From the NCBI GenBank assembly GCA_943789165.1, contig CALSTB010000002.1:1-64000 (forward strand): DNA of 64,000 nt, in the 5' to 3' direction. Positions 9,013 through 19,500 of this stretch are shown here, one piece after another. The notes under the pieces were generated by a model. The model searched no databases. It worked only from the letters and a program-made list of their open reading frames with translations, and had not been told where the DNA came from. Positions within the stretch are counted from its first letter, which is position 1. Each line of letters begins with the position of its first letter. The position numbers were made by a program, and so were the translations under genes. Source of the DNA: an uncultured Bacteroidia bacterium. Lineage in GTDB: Bacteria; Bacteroidota; Bacteroidia; NS11-12g; UBA9320.

Positions 9013-9103
9013 CGGATTTGAAAAACTAAGTGAGAAGGAATTAGAACAAGCGCTTCGATTTATTGAGTTGATGAGTGAGGTGCTTATTGAAACATTGAAA
9101 TAA
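8960..9103 (+). CDS. Small acidic helical protein, recombinase accessory
   Basis: This 47-residue protein (MSEKSKQGLTIQELKTYSGF...EKLSEKELEQALRFIELMSE) begins at the ATG at 8960 and ends seven bases before the recombinase start. The pattern, a short 'LTIQELKTYSGFEKLSEKE' segment followed by an amphipathic helix, recurs in tiny proteins encoded in front of serine recombinases in Bacteroidota. Tight spacing suggests co-transcription and a role in, or control of, the recombinase. Function is inferred from position only. Confidence 0.55.
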   Translation: MSEKSKQGLTIQELKTYSGFEKLSEKELEQALRFIELMSEVLIETLK

Positions 9104-9110
9104 AAGAATA

Positions 9111-10703
9111 ATGCAGCATGTAGATCAACAATTGGCAGTCTTTGCCAAAGGGCAAAAGAACAACAAAGGGAAGGCCATTACAGCGGTCATGTATACCCGT
9201 GTATCGACCAAGGAACAGGCCGATAACAATCAGAGTCTCTTTACGCAAGCAAAGCACATCAAGCAATTTGCAATGAACAATGATTTGCAGATAATAGGGG
9301 AATTTGGTGGGACTTATGAAAGCGCCAAGAGTGATGAACGGGTTCAGTTCAAACAAATGATTGCCTTTGTCAAAAGACATAAGGTAGATGCCATTGTGGT
9401 ATACTCGATGGATCGCTTTTCAAGAAGTGGTCCCAATGCTATTTACATTTCAGAACAACTCAGAAAGATAGGTACTGAGATTATATCTGTAACCCAACCT
9501 GTAGACGCCTCTACAGCTGCTGGGGAATTGCAACAGGGAATTTACTTTATGTTCTCACAATATGAGAATCAGCAAAGGCGCTTAAAGTCCATGGCGGGCA
9601 CCCGTGAAAAGCTATTACAAGGACATTGGGTTACCAAACCACCCTTAGGGTACAAGAAGATCACAGAAGGTGGACAAAAGAAAATAGTCATCACAAAAGA
9701 AGGTAGATTGCTGGCAGCAGCATTTAGAAGAAAGATTAAGTACAACTACGAATTTACTGAAATTAGTAAGTGGCTGTCAACAAGAGGTCTAAAGGTGAGT
9801 CATAAAAGATTATCTGAGTTATGTAGAAACGTATTTTATTGCGGTTTCATGGCCCATCAGGCATTAAATGGAGAGATTGTAAAGGGCAATCATGAAGGAC
9901 TCATCACACGTAATGAGTTCTTGAAGCTGAATGGCATGCTTCAAATCAGACCTGCCAAAAAGCCAAAATCAAAAATGTTGGATCATCTACCCTTAAAGAG
10001 GCACATGCATTGCTCAAAGTGCAGCAAACCAATGACGGGTTACTTTGTGCGACCAAAGAAGTTATATTACTACAAGTGCAATACGAAAGGTTGTAAAGTC
10101 AATAGAAGTGCTAAGGTGTTAAACCGAAACTGGGAACAGACGCTTTCCAATCTTCAGATAGATGCAAAATACGTTACACCCATCCAAGAACAGCTCAAAC
10201 GAAAGCTCGAAAGCTTAAAAGAAGACTCTGGTGATGGGCTAAAACAGTATCGCAGTAACAAAACAAAGGTTGAGAGGAAGATAGAGATGTTGGAAGAACG
10301 ATTTGTAATAGGAGAAATTACCAAAGACTTATTTGATAAGTACGCTGCTAAATATAGAGAAGAATTGGTGGCAATATTAGAAGAAATCGACAAATGTGGA
10401 ATTTCATTATCGAACCCTGATCAGGTAATCAAGCAGGCCACTGATTTGATGTCTAAACTTCAGAAAACCTGGCAGTTATCAAAATCAACAGAAAGATCAA
10501 AGTTGCTTAAAGCGGTCTACCCAAGCGGAATTTGGCTTGATCCTGAAAATAACAGTTATCGAACTTTTGGTTTGAACCCAGCGGTGCGCTGTATCCTAGA
10601 TATAACGGGGAAATCCGTAGAAAAGGAAAAGCGGAATAGTGAAGATAAACTCACATATTCCGCTTTGGTACCCAGAACAAGATTCGAACTTGCACGACCG
10701 TAA
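9111..10703 (+). CDS. Large serine recombinase
   Basis: The 530-residue protein has the serine resolvase/invertase catalytic domain at about 22-170: YTRVSTKEQ with the nucleophile Ser32, and YSMDRFSRSG, the conserved DRxxR region. A recombinase domain follows at ~190-270 (PPLGYKKI...), then a zinc ribbon at ~300-330 (HCSKCSKPM ... YYKCNTKGC) and a coiled coil at ~355-430. This is the usual layout of large serine integrases. The last ~28 codons run over the terminator and 3' half of the tRNA-Leu gene on the other strand; the peptide ending VPRTRFELARP is simply the tRNA sequence read as protein. The recombinase gene therefore abuts its probable attachment site. A second att copy was not found in the window. 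Confidence 0.9.
   Translation: MQHVDQQLAVFAKGQKNNKGKAITAVMYTRVSTKEQADNNQSLFTQAKHIKQFAMNNDLQIIGEFGGTYESAKSDERVQFKQMIAFVKRHKVDAIVVYSMDRFSRSGPNAIYISEQLRKIGTEIISVTQPVDASTAAGELQQGIYFMFSQYENQQRRLKSMAGTREKLLQGHWVTKPPLGYKKITEGGQKKIVITKEGRLLAAAFRRKIKYNYEFTEISKWLSTRGLKVSHKRLSELCRNVFYCGFMAHQALNGEIVKGNHEGLITRNEFLKLNGMLQIRPAKKPKSKMLDHLPLKRHMHCSKCSKPMTGYFVRPKKLYYYKCNTKGCKVNRSAKVLNRNWEQTLSNLQIDAKYVTPIQEQLKRKLESLKEDSGDGLKQYRSNKTKVERKIEMLEERFVIGEITKDLFDKYAAKYREELVAILEEIDKCGISLSNPDQVIKQATDLMSKLQKTWQLSKSTERSKLLKAVYPSGIWLDPENNSYRTFGLNPAVRCILDITGKSVEKEKRNSEDKLTYSALVPRTRFELARP
10628..10666 (-). terminator. Terminator of tRNA-Leu, inside the recombinase 3' end
   Basis: AAGCGGAATA-GTGA pairs with TCAC-A-TATTCCGCTT (about 14-15 bp with one bulged base, 8-nt loop). 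On the minus strand it follows the tRNA directly and is succeeded by a T-rich run (TTTTCCTTTTC). It also lies inside the coding sequence of the plus-strand recombinase. Confidence 0.7.
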
Positions 10704-10752
10704 GGTCACCACCCCCTCAAGGTGGCGTGTCTACCAATTTCACCACCTGGGT
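10666..10752 (-). tRNA. tRNA-Leu (GAG)
   Basis: The minus strand folds as a class II tRNA of 87 nt with encoded CCA. The acceptor stem pairs ACCCAGG with TCTGGGT (one G-T pair). The anticodon stem CCACC/GGTGG carries the loop TTGAGGG, giving anticodon GAG. A long variable arm (TGACCTTACGGTCG) and the T loop TTCGAAT are present. The serine recombinase ends inside it. Confidence 0.92.
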
Positions 10753-11147
10753 AGGTTGTTTTTTAGGCTTGGCAAATTTAATACACTCAATTGATAACAG
10801 ATAGTTGAAAATGGATAATTCATTTACATTATTAAAAAGTGATTAGCGCTTTTGCAACAAAGGCAACTGATAAGATGAAGGAGTCGGCCTGCGATCGAAA
10901 TGTAACCGTGTATGGCGAAGTCATAAAAGTACATCCTACATGATTGAGCTAACTGCCAATGGCTAATCGCTAACCGCCATCTGCCAACGACCAATTGCTC
11001 TAGGGTTAACCTACATTTTCAATTGTCAAGTCACAATTCGTACGTTGTATGTTCCTTAACTGCGTTGCCAAAATATCGCATAACCTACATCCCTCTCCAG
11101 TTGTAACGACAACACAATGGTAGATATGAGAACGTTCGGGAAGTTGT
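10753..11147. other. Intergenic region with degenerate short repeats
   Basis: No gene is visible. Around 10945-11000 the sequence repeats variations of GCTAACTGCCAATGGCTAATC several times, a low-complexity series seen also at other gene ends in this window. Nothing else is supported. Confidence 0.5.
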
Positions 11148-11155
11148 TATCTTTG
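11148..11155 (+). promoter_or_regulatory. TAnnTTTG -7 box before the broken exported protein
   Basis: TATCTTTG lies 21 bases upstream of the TTG at 11177. This argues that the TTG, rather than the ATGs at 11117 or 11126 upstream of the box, is the real start. Confidence 0.5.
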
Positions 11156-11176
11156 GATAAAATCAATCCTACTATT

Positions 11177-13977
11177 TTGAAAAAAATATTTCTATCTTTT
11201 ATCGTAATTGTTTTGGCTTCAGGCACCAACATGGCCCAGTTTCCGAACTTCTCAAAACCGTCTTACTTCAATGACGATGAAGAGCGAAGAATTGATATCG
11301 TGCTCACCACTATTGAAGTTGATGATGGTCTAATCTATTCATTTACCCAACAGAATCGCGGCTTTGGTGTTGCAAAAGTAGGTTTCGACGGAAGGGCCAT
11401 TTGGGCTACCAATTACCAGTCTCCACAATATTACTTTCCCTCAACCTTTGAAATTCAGTTATGGGATGATGGTTATCTTTATGGAATATCTACCGGTGCA
11501 GGAGGAGCATACAATACAACACCTAACCTAGCTACAATATGGAAAATAAATCCGAAAACCGGAGCAGTTATTTGGGCTCGTGATCACGAGTCGACACGCA
11601 CTGAATCATTGGATATCGCTGAAGTCGATTCAAACAAATTTGCAATGATCTTTTATAAGGACACAACCCTTTCTCGTAAACAAGCGTTTATCTCTACCTT
11701 TTCAAAATCGGATGGGGCTGAAGTACAGACACGCAAACTGAGTACAACGGGTTGGTATGAAGAAATGATGCTTGAAGCGGATAAAGCATAAAATACTGTA
11801 GTTGCGCTTGGAACAAAGATGTGGTGTTTTAAAAATGGAAACCTAGATTCCATAAAATGGGAGCGTACATATGATAAGTCTGTCGAATTCGAAGAACTTT
11901 ACGTTGACCAAAGCGATAGCCTTTACTTACTTCTCGAAGATGAACGTGATTATGGTGCAATTTACAGACTCGATAAAAATACTGGGGCCACCAACATGGT
12001 TGCTAAAACGAACCATCGGTCGGTAGAACTTCACAACGTTTTGTTTACTGATTCTTTCCTGTATGCAACTACGAAATATGGAGGCGTCGGCATATCTGTT
12101 TTTAAATTCTCTAAGGCAGATGGAGTAACAATTTGGTCGCAAGGTCACACACTGGCACCAAATGGGTCAAAAGCCACACAGAATTGGGTAACATCAACTA
12201 CGGTTGACGCGCAAAGTGATTTAATTATCGCAGGATATCACTATAGGGTCAACGATTTAAAAGTTTGCTCCGCTATTAAGATCTCTGGAAAGCATGGTCG
12301 ACTCCTAAATAGAGCTACCATATCCAACTATGGCGGGCAGGCCGACACAAAAAGTGAATGCCGCTTTATCACCGAAAACGACAATAAGTTGTACATGCTC
12401 GCCCATCTCAACTACAACGCAGATTTTCATTACGCCAGATTAATACGCATGGATACCGCGTTTAATCGTGTAGCACAATGGGATCTTCGAAGCAAGAGCC
12501 CGTTCGTTTCACAAACGCTTGATATCCAAAAGCATAATGACAAGATGCTAGTATTCAAGCAAAAGGGAGCTAAGGTTTCGTTGGAGTCTTATACGCTTTC
12601 CGGAAAACTAGAATGGTCAAAAGAATATGGCTCAGCGTATTACGCACAGGCTGGCCGTTTGTTAGTCGAAGGTGATTACGCCTACATCAGTTTTACGAAT
12701 TACCCCGAACATGCCTTTCTGAGGTATAAAAGGTCACCCAGTATACCAGACCAACCTACCTCATTACAGGTGAACCGCATTGAACTTACTTTTGGCGGCA
12801 CCAGTGGGAGTGATACATTTCAGAGTGACGACGAAAGCCTGAACACACTTCAACTCTTGCATCACAAGAATAGAGTCTATGTGCTGTATGAAGGCCGTGG
12901 TTTCCAAGCCATACGATATTATGAGAACGACAAATTTAGTCAGCTCGAACATCTTGGAGGAGGCCTTTATAGTGTCGTCAGAAGTTTACGCGAACGCAAT
13001 GAATTTAATGGACATTATAACTTGATGACTGTCTATGATGGTTACTTATATTGCGTCAATTCAGGAGGGATTCGGCAGGTTGATCTGGACCTCGGGTTTT
13101 CTAAAAGATATCATGATTTTGGCAAAAATGGTGGAGGTGTTTATTACAACATTGCAATGGATGGGGGAATTATGTACCTCTGCGGCAAAGCCATAAACGG
13201 TGGTGCTCTTTTCAGTTCTGTTGATATCGCTGAAGATAAAGGGCGATTTGAGAAAACGATTTTGAATTTCATTCCTTTTCGGCGGTTCAGGTTTTAGATA
13301 GCTCCATAATACTCGCTGGTTCCGCAAATGGAAAGGCGTTTTTTTCTTCCTACGACAAGTATTTCTTTCGCTACAATTGGCTTAGTGAAATTGATACAAC
13401 CAGCAACCATTCTTTGGCGCAATCCTTTCGAATATTTGAGGATAAAGAAGCCATTGTTTGGTACGGGACACGCATTCATCCTGATCATACTGCAGATGGC
13501 CTCATAGGATTTTTGAAGACGGATGGAACAAACGTTCATACGCACACGCTGACAGACAGTATAATGGGCAGGAGCTCTATAAGCTGTATGGAGCTGACTA
13601 ACGATTCAACAATGTGGTTCGGTGGGTCACACAACATTGGAAACGTTAATCAAGGCTTGATTGGCGTACTTACCCTAGATACCAGTTTTCGCGATATTCA
13701 AAAAGAGGATACGTTGATTGGTTATGCAATACCGAGTCGAACTGAACTGCGGATATTCCCAAACCCAACAAAAGGGCTCATTCATTTCGAGTGTCCTGGA
13801 CACGTCATTCAATCAGTCAAAATGTTCAATATGATGGGACAAGAGATCGAAGAAACGGACATTCACCTAGATATGTTTCAGTTGCAATTGAACTCCAACA
13901 TTCCTGAGGGTCATTATGTCATTCAAATTAAGACCGATGTAGCAATCATGAGACAGGTAATTGAGGTAGTAAGGTAG
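11177..13977 (+). pseudogene. Exported protein with T9SS type A tail, interrupted
   Basis: The signal peptide reads LKKIFLSFIVIVLASGTNMA, so the TTG at 11177 is the likely start; two ATGs further upstream precede the -7 box. The mature protein contains repeated short blades with DG, Y and W positions (for example WAINPKTGAVIWARDHES-like segments), as in PQQ/beta-propeller-like proteins. It ends in a type A sorting domain (IFPNPTKGLIHFE ... GHYVIQIKTDVAIMRQVIEV). Two lesions break it: an in-frame TAA at 11789-11791 with the protein continuing in the same frame, and a one-base frameshift near 13278 in a CCTTTTCGG stretch. Repaired, it would have about 930 residues. The frameshift could be a base-calling error; the stop codon is harder to explain that way. 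Confidence 0.75.
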
Positions 13978-14179
13978 TTCGAAACAGGAGGAGAACCGCA
14001 ATTAAGTACTCTCAATAGTCGTATCATTCGCGAAACTCCACTGTCAGGCATTTATCCATTTATTGATAATTGTTAATTATACCCGCGTTAGACTAAACAC
14101 CAATTTCAACATATTCTTCGGTTCTCCTATGGTCGAACCTCTGAATGACGTACTTGGTGAAATCATCAATCTGAAATCA

Positions 14180-15275
14180 TCAATCCCCTGCCTTCCCGCT
14201 ACTCTTCAGCAAAAACGCTTTAAAGAACTCATTCAAGTCTCCATCCATCACGGCTTGCACGTTACTGGTTTCGTAACTGGTACGTACGTCTTTGACAAGT
14301 TTATAAGGTTGCATCACGTAATTCCGTATCTGGCTCCCCCACTCTATCTTCATCTTGTCTGACTCAATATCTGCACGCGCATCATTCTTCTTACTGAGTT
14401 CAATTTCGTATAACTTAGACTTCAACATCTTCAAAGCCTGTTCTTTATTCTGCAGTTGTGATCTAGCTTGTTGGCATTCAATAGCAAGACCAGAAGGAGC
14501 ATGGTGTAACCGTACGGCCGTTTCAACTTTATTTACATTCTGTCCCCCTTTGCCACCACTTCTAAAGGTGTCCCATCGTATGTCAGCAGGATTAATCTCA
14601 ATTTCGATCGTATCATCGACCAAAGGATAAACATATACCGAAGCAAAAGACGTTTGCCGCTTTCCTTGCGCATTGAACGGAGAAATACGCACCAACCGGT
14701 GCACACCATTTTCACCTTTCAAATACCCGTATACAAATTCTCCTGAGACTTCAATACTACAAGACTTTATACCAGCAACATCGCCGTCCACCTGGTCGAG
14801 CAACTCAGTTTTATAGCCGTTGCGTTCTGCCCACATGAGGTACATACGCTGCAACATACTGGCCCAATCGTTACTCTCGGTCCCACCAGCACCCGCATTT
14901 ATTTCGATTACCGCGTTGAGTTGGTCTTCCTCATCGCTCATCATATTTTTGAATTCTAGGTCTTCTAAAGCTGAGAGTGTCTTTTCATACTGGGCATCTA
15001 CCTCTGCATCTTCAACCTCTCCCATTGCCTTAAACTCAGCCAACACTTCCAAGTCGTCGGCCATGGTTTCAATTTTGGCATAGGTCTCCGTCCACACTTT
15101 TATTTTGTTGATTTCTCGGAGATGTATTTCTGCTTTTTTGGGGTCATCCCAAAACGTTGGATCTTGAGATTCGATCTCTTTTTGCTCGATTACTGCAGTT
15201 TTCTGGGGGATGTCAAAGATACCTCCCCAAGGCATTGATTCTGCCTTTTAACTCTACCAATTGCTCGTTAGTCAT
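14180..15275 (-). CDS. prfB: Peptide chain release factor 2 (programmed +1 frameshift)
   Basis: RF2 recognises UGA/UAA stops and triggers peptide release on the ribosome. The gene starts at the ATG at 15275 ([13 protein letters not shown]...), reads 20 codons to an in-frame TGA at 15215-15213, and continues in the +1 frame as [11 protein letters not shown]. The slip site is TAT CTT TGA C, preceded by the Shine-Dalgarno-like GGGGAGG, exactly the autoregulatory arrangement known for RF2. The full protein would have about 364 residues. The tripeptide SPF (~200) that reads the stop codon and the GGQ motif (~243, [10 protein letters not shown]) that catalyses release are both present. Its start codon directly follows the stop of the upstream outer-membrane protein gene. 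Confidence 0.97.
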
Positions 15276-16007
15276 TTATTTTTCGTCAAATCGGTTAAAT
15301 GTAAATCCTCCAAAAAAGGCCATGCCGTTGTTTTCAAAGCGGTAGGACTTAAATGCCCCGTACCCGTGGTCGGTCGAAAACTCTTGGTACAAATAAGAAA
15401 CGCCTAAACGTAACGCTACCTTCCTTGACAAGGCTATTTTGGCATACAACTGGGCATTTAAACACCCTTTTGAATTCCCTAAACTGAAGGCATTTGAAGG
15501 TGTTGGATACGCTTCAACCTCTGGCAGTGCGTAGTATCCGAATTCTTGTGACGTTGCACCAGGAAGGTACTCACCTTCGGTTTTTACTCCTGCACTTATC
15601 CCAAGTAAATCCAACGTTGTTCCAAAACTGATGTGTTTAGACACGTGGCATTCTCCATTGAAGTAAAAATTAAAGGCCGCAGATTGTACACGGTCAAGCG
15701 ACAGCGTATCTAGGTGATTTTCATTCCCCTTGATACTAGCGTGCGCACTTGTAAAAGATATATTCTTGTTGTCCTGAATCCCCATACGAACACCCAAACC
15801 TAGTCTCAATTTGTTATCTAACACATTGATTAAGTCTTTATTCAATCCCAATTCGATATGCTGAATGGACGATGATTGGCCATTGGCGTATGCCAAGTTA
15901 AAATGGTATTCAGGAATAATTTTAAGAGGTATTTCTGGGGCTTCGTTTTGTGCCATGATAGCACCAAACCCAAACAGGCAAATCGTTATGGCGAATATTC
16001 GCTTCAA
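15276..16007 (-). CDS. Outer-membrane beta-barrel-like protein
   Basis: The 243-residue protein has a signal peptide (MKRIFAITICLFGFGAIMAQ) and a mature part made of alternating strands rich in aromatic and glycine residues (LGLGVRMGIQDNKNISF, FGTTLDLLGISAG, LRLGVSYLYQEF), ending GMAFFGGFTFNRF. This looks like a small outer-membrane barrel of unknown function. The start is a TTG at 16007, two bases after the stop of the gene upstream, and its own stop is immediately followed by the prfB start, so the three genes probably form one transcript. No specific ligand or role can be named. Confidence 0.6.
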   Translation of the reverse strand: MKRIFAITICLFGFGAIMAQNEAPEIPLKIIPEYHFNLAYANGQSSSIQHIELGLNKDLINVLDNKLRLGLGVRMGIQDNKNISFTSAHASIKGNENHLDTLSLDRVQSAAFNFYFNGECHVSKHISFGTTLDLLGISAGVKTEGEYLPGATSQEFGYYALPEVEAYPTPSNAFSLGNSKGCLNAQLYAKIALSRKVALRLGVSYLYQEFSTDHGYGAFKSYRFENNGMAFFGGFTFNRFDEK

Positions 16008-16010
16008 TGT

Positions 16011-16343
16011 TTACCCGTACAACTCTGTAGTTAACAAATCACGGATCTCACGAATCTCCTGAAGATTGACTTCACGCTCCGATTGTAGCATCAACTCCAA
16101 CAAGTATTCTAAATCTGTCATTCCTAAATCTTCGTCCTCATCACCAAAGTTGATGTCAAAGTTTTCGTTTTCTTGGATGTAGGTATAACACAGACGGCAA
16201 ATCTTCACCAATGCTGGGTTTTTCTCTTCCCGTGCGATTTCTCGGATTTCCTTTAAAGCTTCAATTACTTCTTCTCCGTTGAACTTCTTTCGAACCGATG
16301 CTAATAAATCTTCAATTTTTTTATTGCCTTTCGCGCTAATCAT
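16011..16343 (-). CDS. Small helical cytoplasmic protein, function unknown
   Basis: The 110-residue protein has no signal peptide or membrane segment. It is rich in charged residues and predicted helix (KKIEDLLASVRKKFNGEE, LEYLLELMLQSEREVNLQEI), with an acidic patch FGDEDEDLGMTD. I do not recognise the family. It is the first gene of the probable three-gene transcript leading to prfB. Confidence 0.6.
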   Translation of the reverse strand: MISAKGNKKIEDLLASVRKKFNGEEVIEALKEIREIAREEKNPALVKICRLCYTYIQENENFDINFGDEDEDLGMTDLEYLLELMLQSEREVNLQEIREIRDLLTTELYG

Positions 16344-16477
16344 GACTTTTATTCTGTGTTTTTTGAGAACGGCAAAGGTATTGTTTTTTAAGAAACATTT
16401 TGGCCCTCATTTTCAAGTAAATTCTACGCTCTGATGGCAGGGTTCGTAACCTTAAAGCCACTGATTTTGATATTTCG

Positions 16478-16485
16478 TATCTTTG
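16478..16485 (+). promoter_or_regulatory. TAnnTTTG -7 box before the PKD protein
   Basis: TATCTTTG lies 19 bases upstream of the ATG at 16505. No convincing -33 element is seen at the usual spacing. Confidence 0.55.
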
Positions 16486-16504
16486 TTATCTACTATTCTC
16501 AAAG

Positions 16505-19500
16505 ATGCTATTTAAACTTCCCCAACGATGTCGCAATCTGCGATATATCGCACTAGCGATTTTTTCGTCTTGGATAAGCATCGCATCAGCCTGTACTGGC
16601 ATCACGGTAAACTTTAGTTCAACGCAATCTGGATCATGCATTCCGAAAACCGTTGCCATTCAAAACAACTCAACTGGAAGCTTGGCATCAACGGCCTTAT
16701 ATCAGCTGTATGTAAATGGAAGTTTGGTCGACACCGCACATGGTTTAAGCAAAACGTTTTCGTTAAGCCTCTATCGTGGCACATACGACATCATGCTTAA
16801 ATCCATTGACAACAACAGTTGTATAGATTCTTCCAAAAAGAAAATCACCATCGCAAAACCTTCTTGGGAATTCACTGGAAATCCTGGAAGTTATTCCCAA
16901 ACGCCAGAATGGATCAACTGCATTCAGCAAAGTACAGACCCTGATTCGTTTTTTGTGACCACCAAAAGCAAAGACTCACTTAGATCAGTCAAAATACTTT
17001 GGGGAGATGGAACAGGAACCAACATAACCAATCTACCAAAAGACAGTGTCTTGAGTCATTTGTTTGTGTTAACAGGTACGTTTACGTCAACCATCGTCAC
17101 AACTGATTCTGGAGGATGTGTTGACACCACGATAGGTACAGTGATTAACGAACGGATACCGACAGCCGGCATTGTTGGACCAAATTCAGGCTTCAATGTA
17201 GGCTGCGCACCATTTGCAATCAAGTTTGTCAATAACTCATCTAACATTTCGAACGGAACCAAATTCACCTGGGATTTGGGCGACGGCACCATCGTCGATA
17301 AGGACAATTCGACTTTCAACCAAGCCTTTTTCCATACCTATACGAGCACTTTATGCGGTGGCACCGTTCGTTTGATAGCCAGTAACGCTTGTGGATTTTC
17401 CCAAACTACTTGGAATCCCATTCAAGTATCGAAGCCAGACAAAGCCAGATTTGCATTAAACAGCTCCAATTGTGACAGTACCGGATACCTGGTTTTAAAC
17501 AATTTAAGTACCGATAGCTTCTGCATATTTCCTGATTCTAAAGAATATTACTGGGATTTTGGAGATGGGACGAACTCTGGCTGGCTTTCAAGTAAAGCAA
17601 CCGCCTACCACAATTACAAAACAGAAGGACCTAAAACCGTTTGCTTGATTGCAAAGAACAAATGCGGCACAGACACTTCGTGCATACCTACGACAATAAT
17701 CTACACACCAATTGTTGGATTTGCGATTGATACTCTTTTCGGTTGCGGTTCTGCAACTGTCCATGTAAGAGATACAAGCAGAGGATATGGACTTACAAGA
17801 TTATGGCAATGGGGAGACGGAACAACTTCTTCTGGTGCTTTAGACACGCATACTTACGTAGGCCGTGGCAAGTATGACCTCAAATTTACGGTTTCTAATA
17901 GGTGCGGTTCACGATCAGTAACCAAACAGGTGATTATTAATGATGACCCTACCGCATCGTTCACTGGAGTCAGCAACGGATGCGCCACACATAGTTTAAC
18001 TTTAACCAATACGTCATATTCAGATTTTGATTCCAATGCGAACTATTTCTGGAGTTTTGGCAACGGCGACACATCATGGAATGCCAATCCACCAACCGTT
18101 TCGTTTAATGACAGCGGCACCTTCAACATCCGTTTGATCGTTAGTGATACCTGTGGTGCGGATACACAAACACAAGTCGTTCGTGTCGACAAAATACCAA
18201 CAATTCTTATCTCTGCTGACTCCGCTTTATGTTCTTTAGACACGGTAGAATTTAACAACAGCTCATACAACTACGACTTTTTAATTGTCGATTACGGTGA
18301 CGGCTCATCATTTGACTCAATATTCAATCTTGGCGGTTTCGAACATGTGTATTCTGACAGCGGGACCTATCGAATTATCGTTCGGGCTGTAAATGAAGTG
18401 ATTTGCGAATCTAGAGACACCTTATTCGTCATCATCAAACCCAATTCACAAGCCGTCATTTCCTCAAGTGACACCGTGGCGTGTGCGCCTTTCACCTTTA
18501 CCTTCCAAAACCAAAGCAAGTTTGCGAGTAGTTATGAATGGTATATCAATGACACCTTTGTTTCTAGTCAGGCACAAATCGACAGCATTGTCATTGACCA
18601 AGATTCAGTTTTAAAAGAAATTAAACTCATCGCCATCGACACCATTGGTTGCAAAACTGATACGGCCATTCAGTTAGTTTATACAGGAAAAAATCCAGTG
18701 GCGTCCTTCACGGTGGCAATCGATTCAGGCTGTAGTCCGCTGGTAGATACTTTCACCAACACGTCGCTTTACAGCGAAACGTATCAATGGGATTTTGGGA
18801 ACAGTAGTCAATCAACCTTGACACATCCGAACTCCAGTTTCAATGCCGCTCCGCGAGGAGATACGACGTATCATATTCGGCTCATTTCCACTTCCTGGTT
18901 GGGTTGTGTAGATACCACTTATGGGTCACGCAAAGTATTTCCAATTCCTGTCGCCGGGTTTAGCGTCGATACAAACGCGGGTTGTTACCCTGTTACAGTT
19001 AATTACACGAACCTGTCTGACCCAAATGGTTTAGGCAATATGAGCGACATGAAGTTTTTGTGGGATTTCGGCAATGGGAAAACGGATACCGTCATCCATC
19101 CCTCAAACATTGTCTACGTGGATGCAAGAACACAAGATTCAATCTACGTTGTCACACTTTCAGCATATTCATCTAACGGCTGCCCTGCAGAGGCATATGG
19201 CACCATAACCGTTTACCCAAAACCAACTGTTGCTTTTGATTATTCTAGCCCTGATGGTTGTGGTCCATTAACCGTGAGTCTTCAAAACAATTCTCAGCCA
19301 AACAACAATGGTTCAATCAACCTCATGTCCTTTGTTTGGACTTTGGGCAGTGATGAAACCAGCACCAATGTGCACCCAACCACGACTTACCAATCGAGTT
19401 TGATGAAAGACAGCATCTATACAACCAAACTGGTTGGTGTTTCAGAACATCAATGTACTGATAGCATCGAAAAAACCATCCAGATTTACCCAAAACCAAA

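Noticed and set aside
10660-10703. C-terminal peptide ALVPRTRFELARP of the recombinase
   Set aside because: It is the tRNA-Leu sequence read in translation, a common annotation artefact; no meaning is given to it as a protein motif.
14063-14362. Open frame opposite prfB
   Set aside because: It is the antisense shadow of the well-supported release factor gene and has no start signal of its own.
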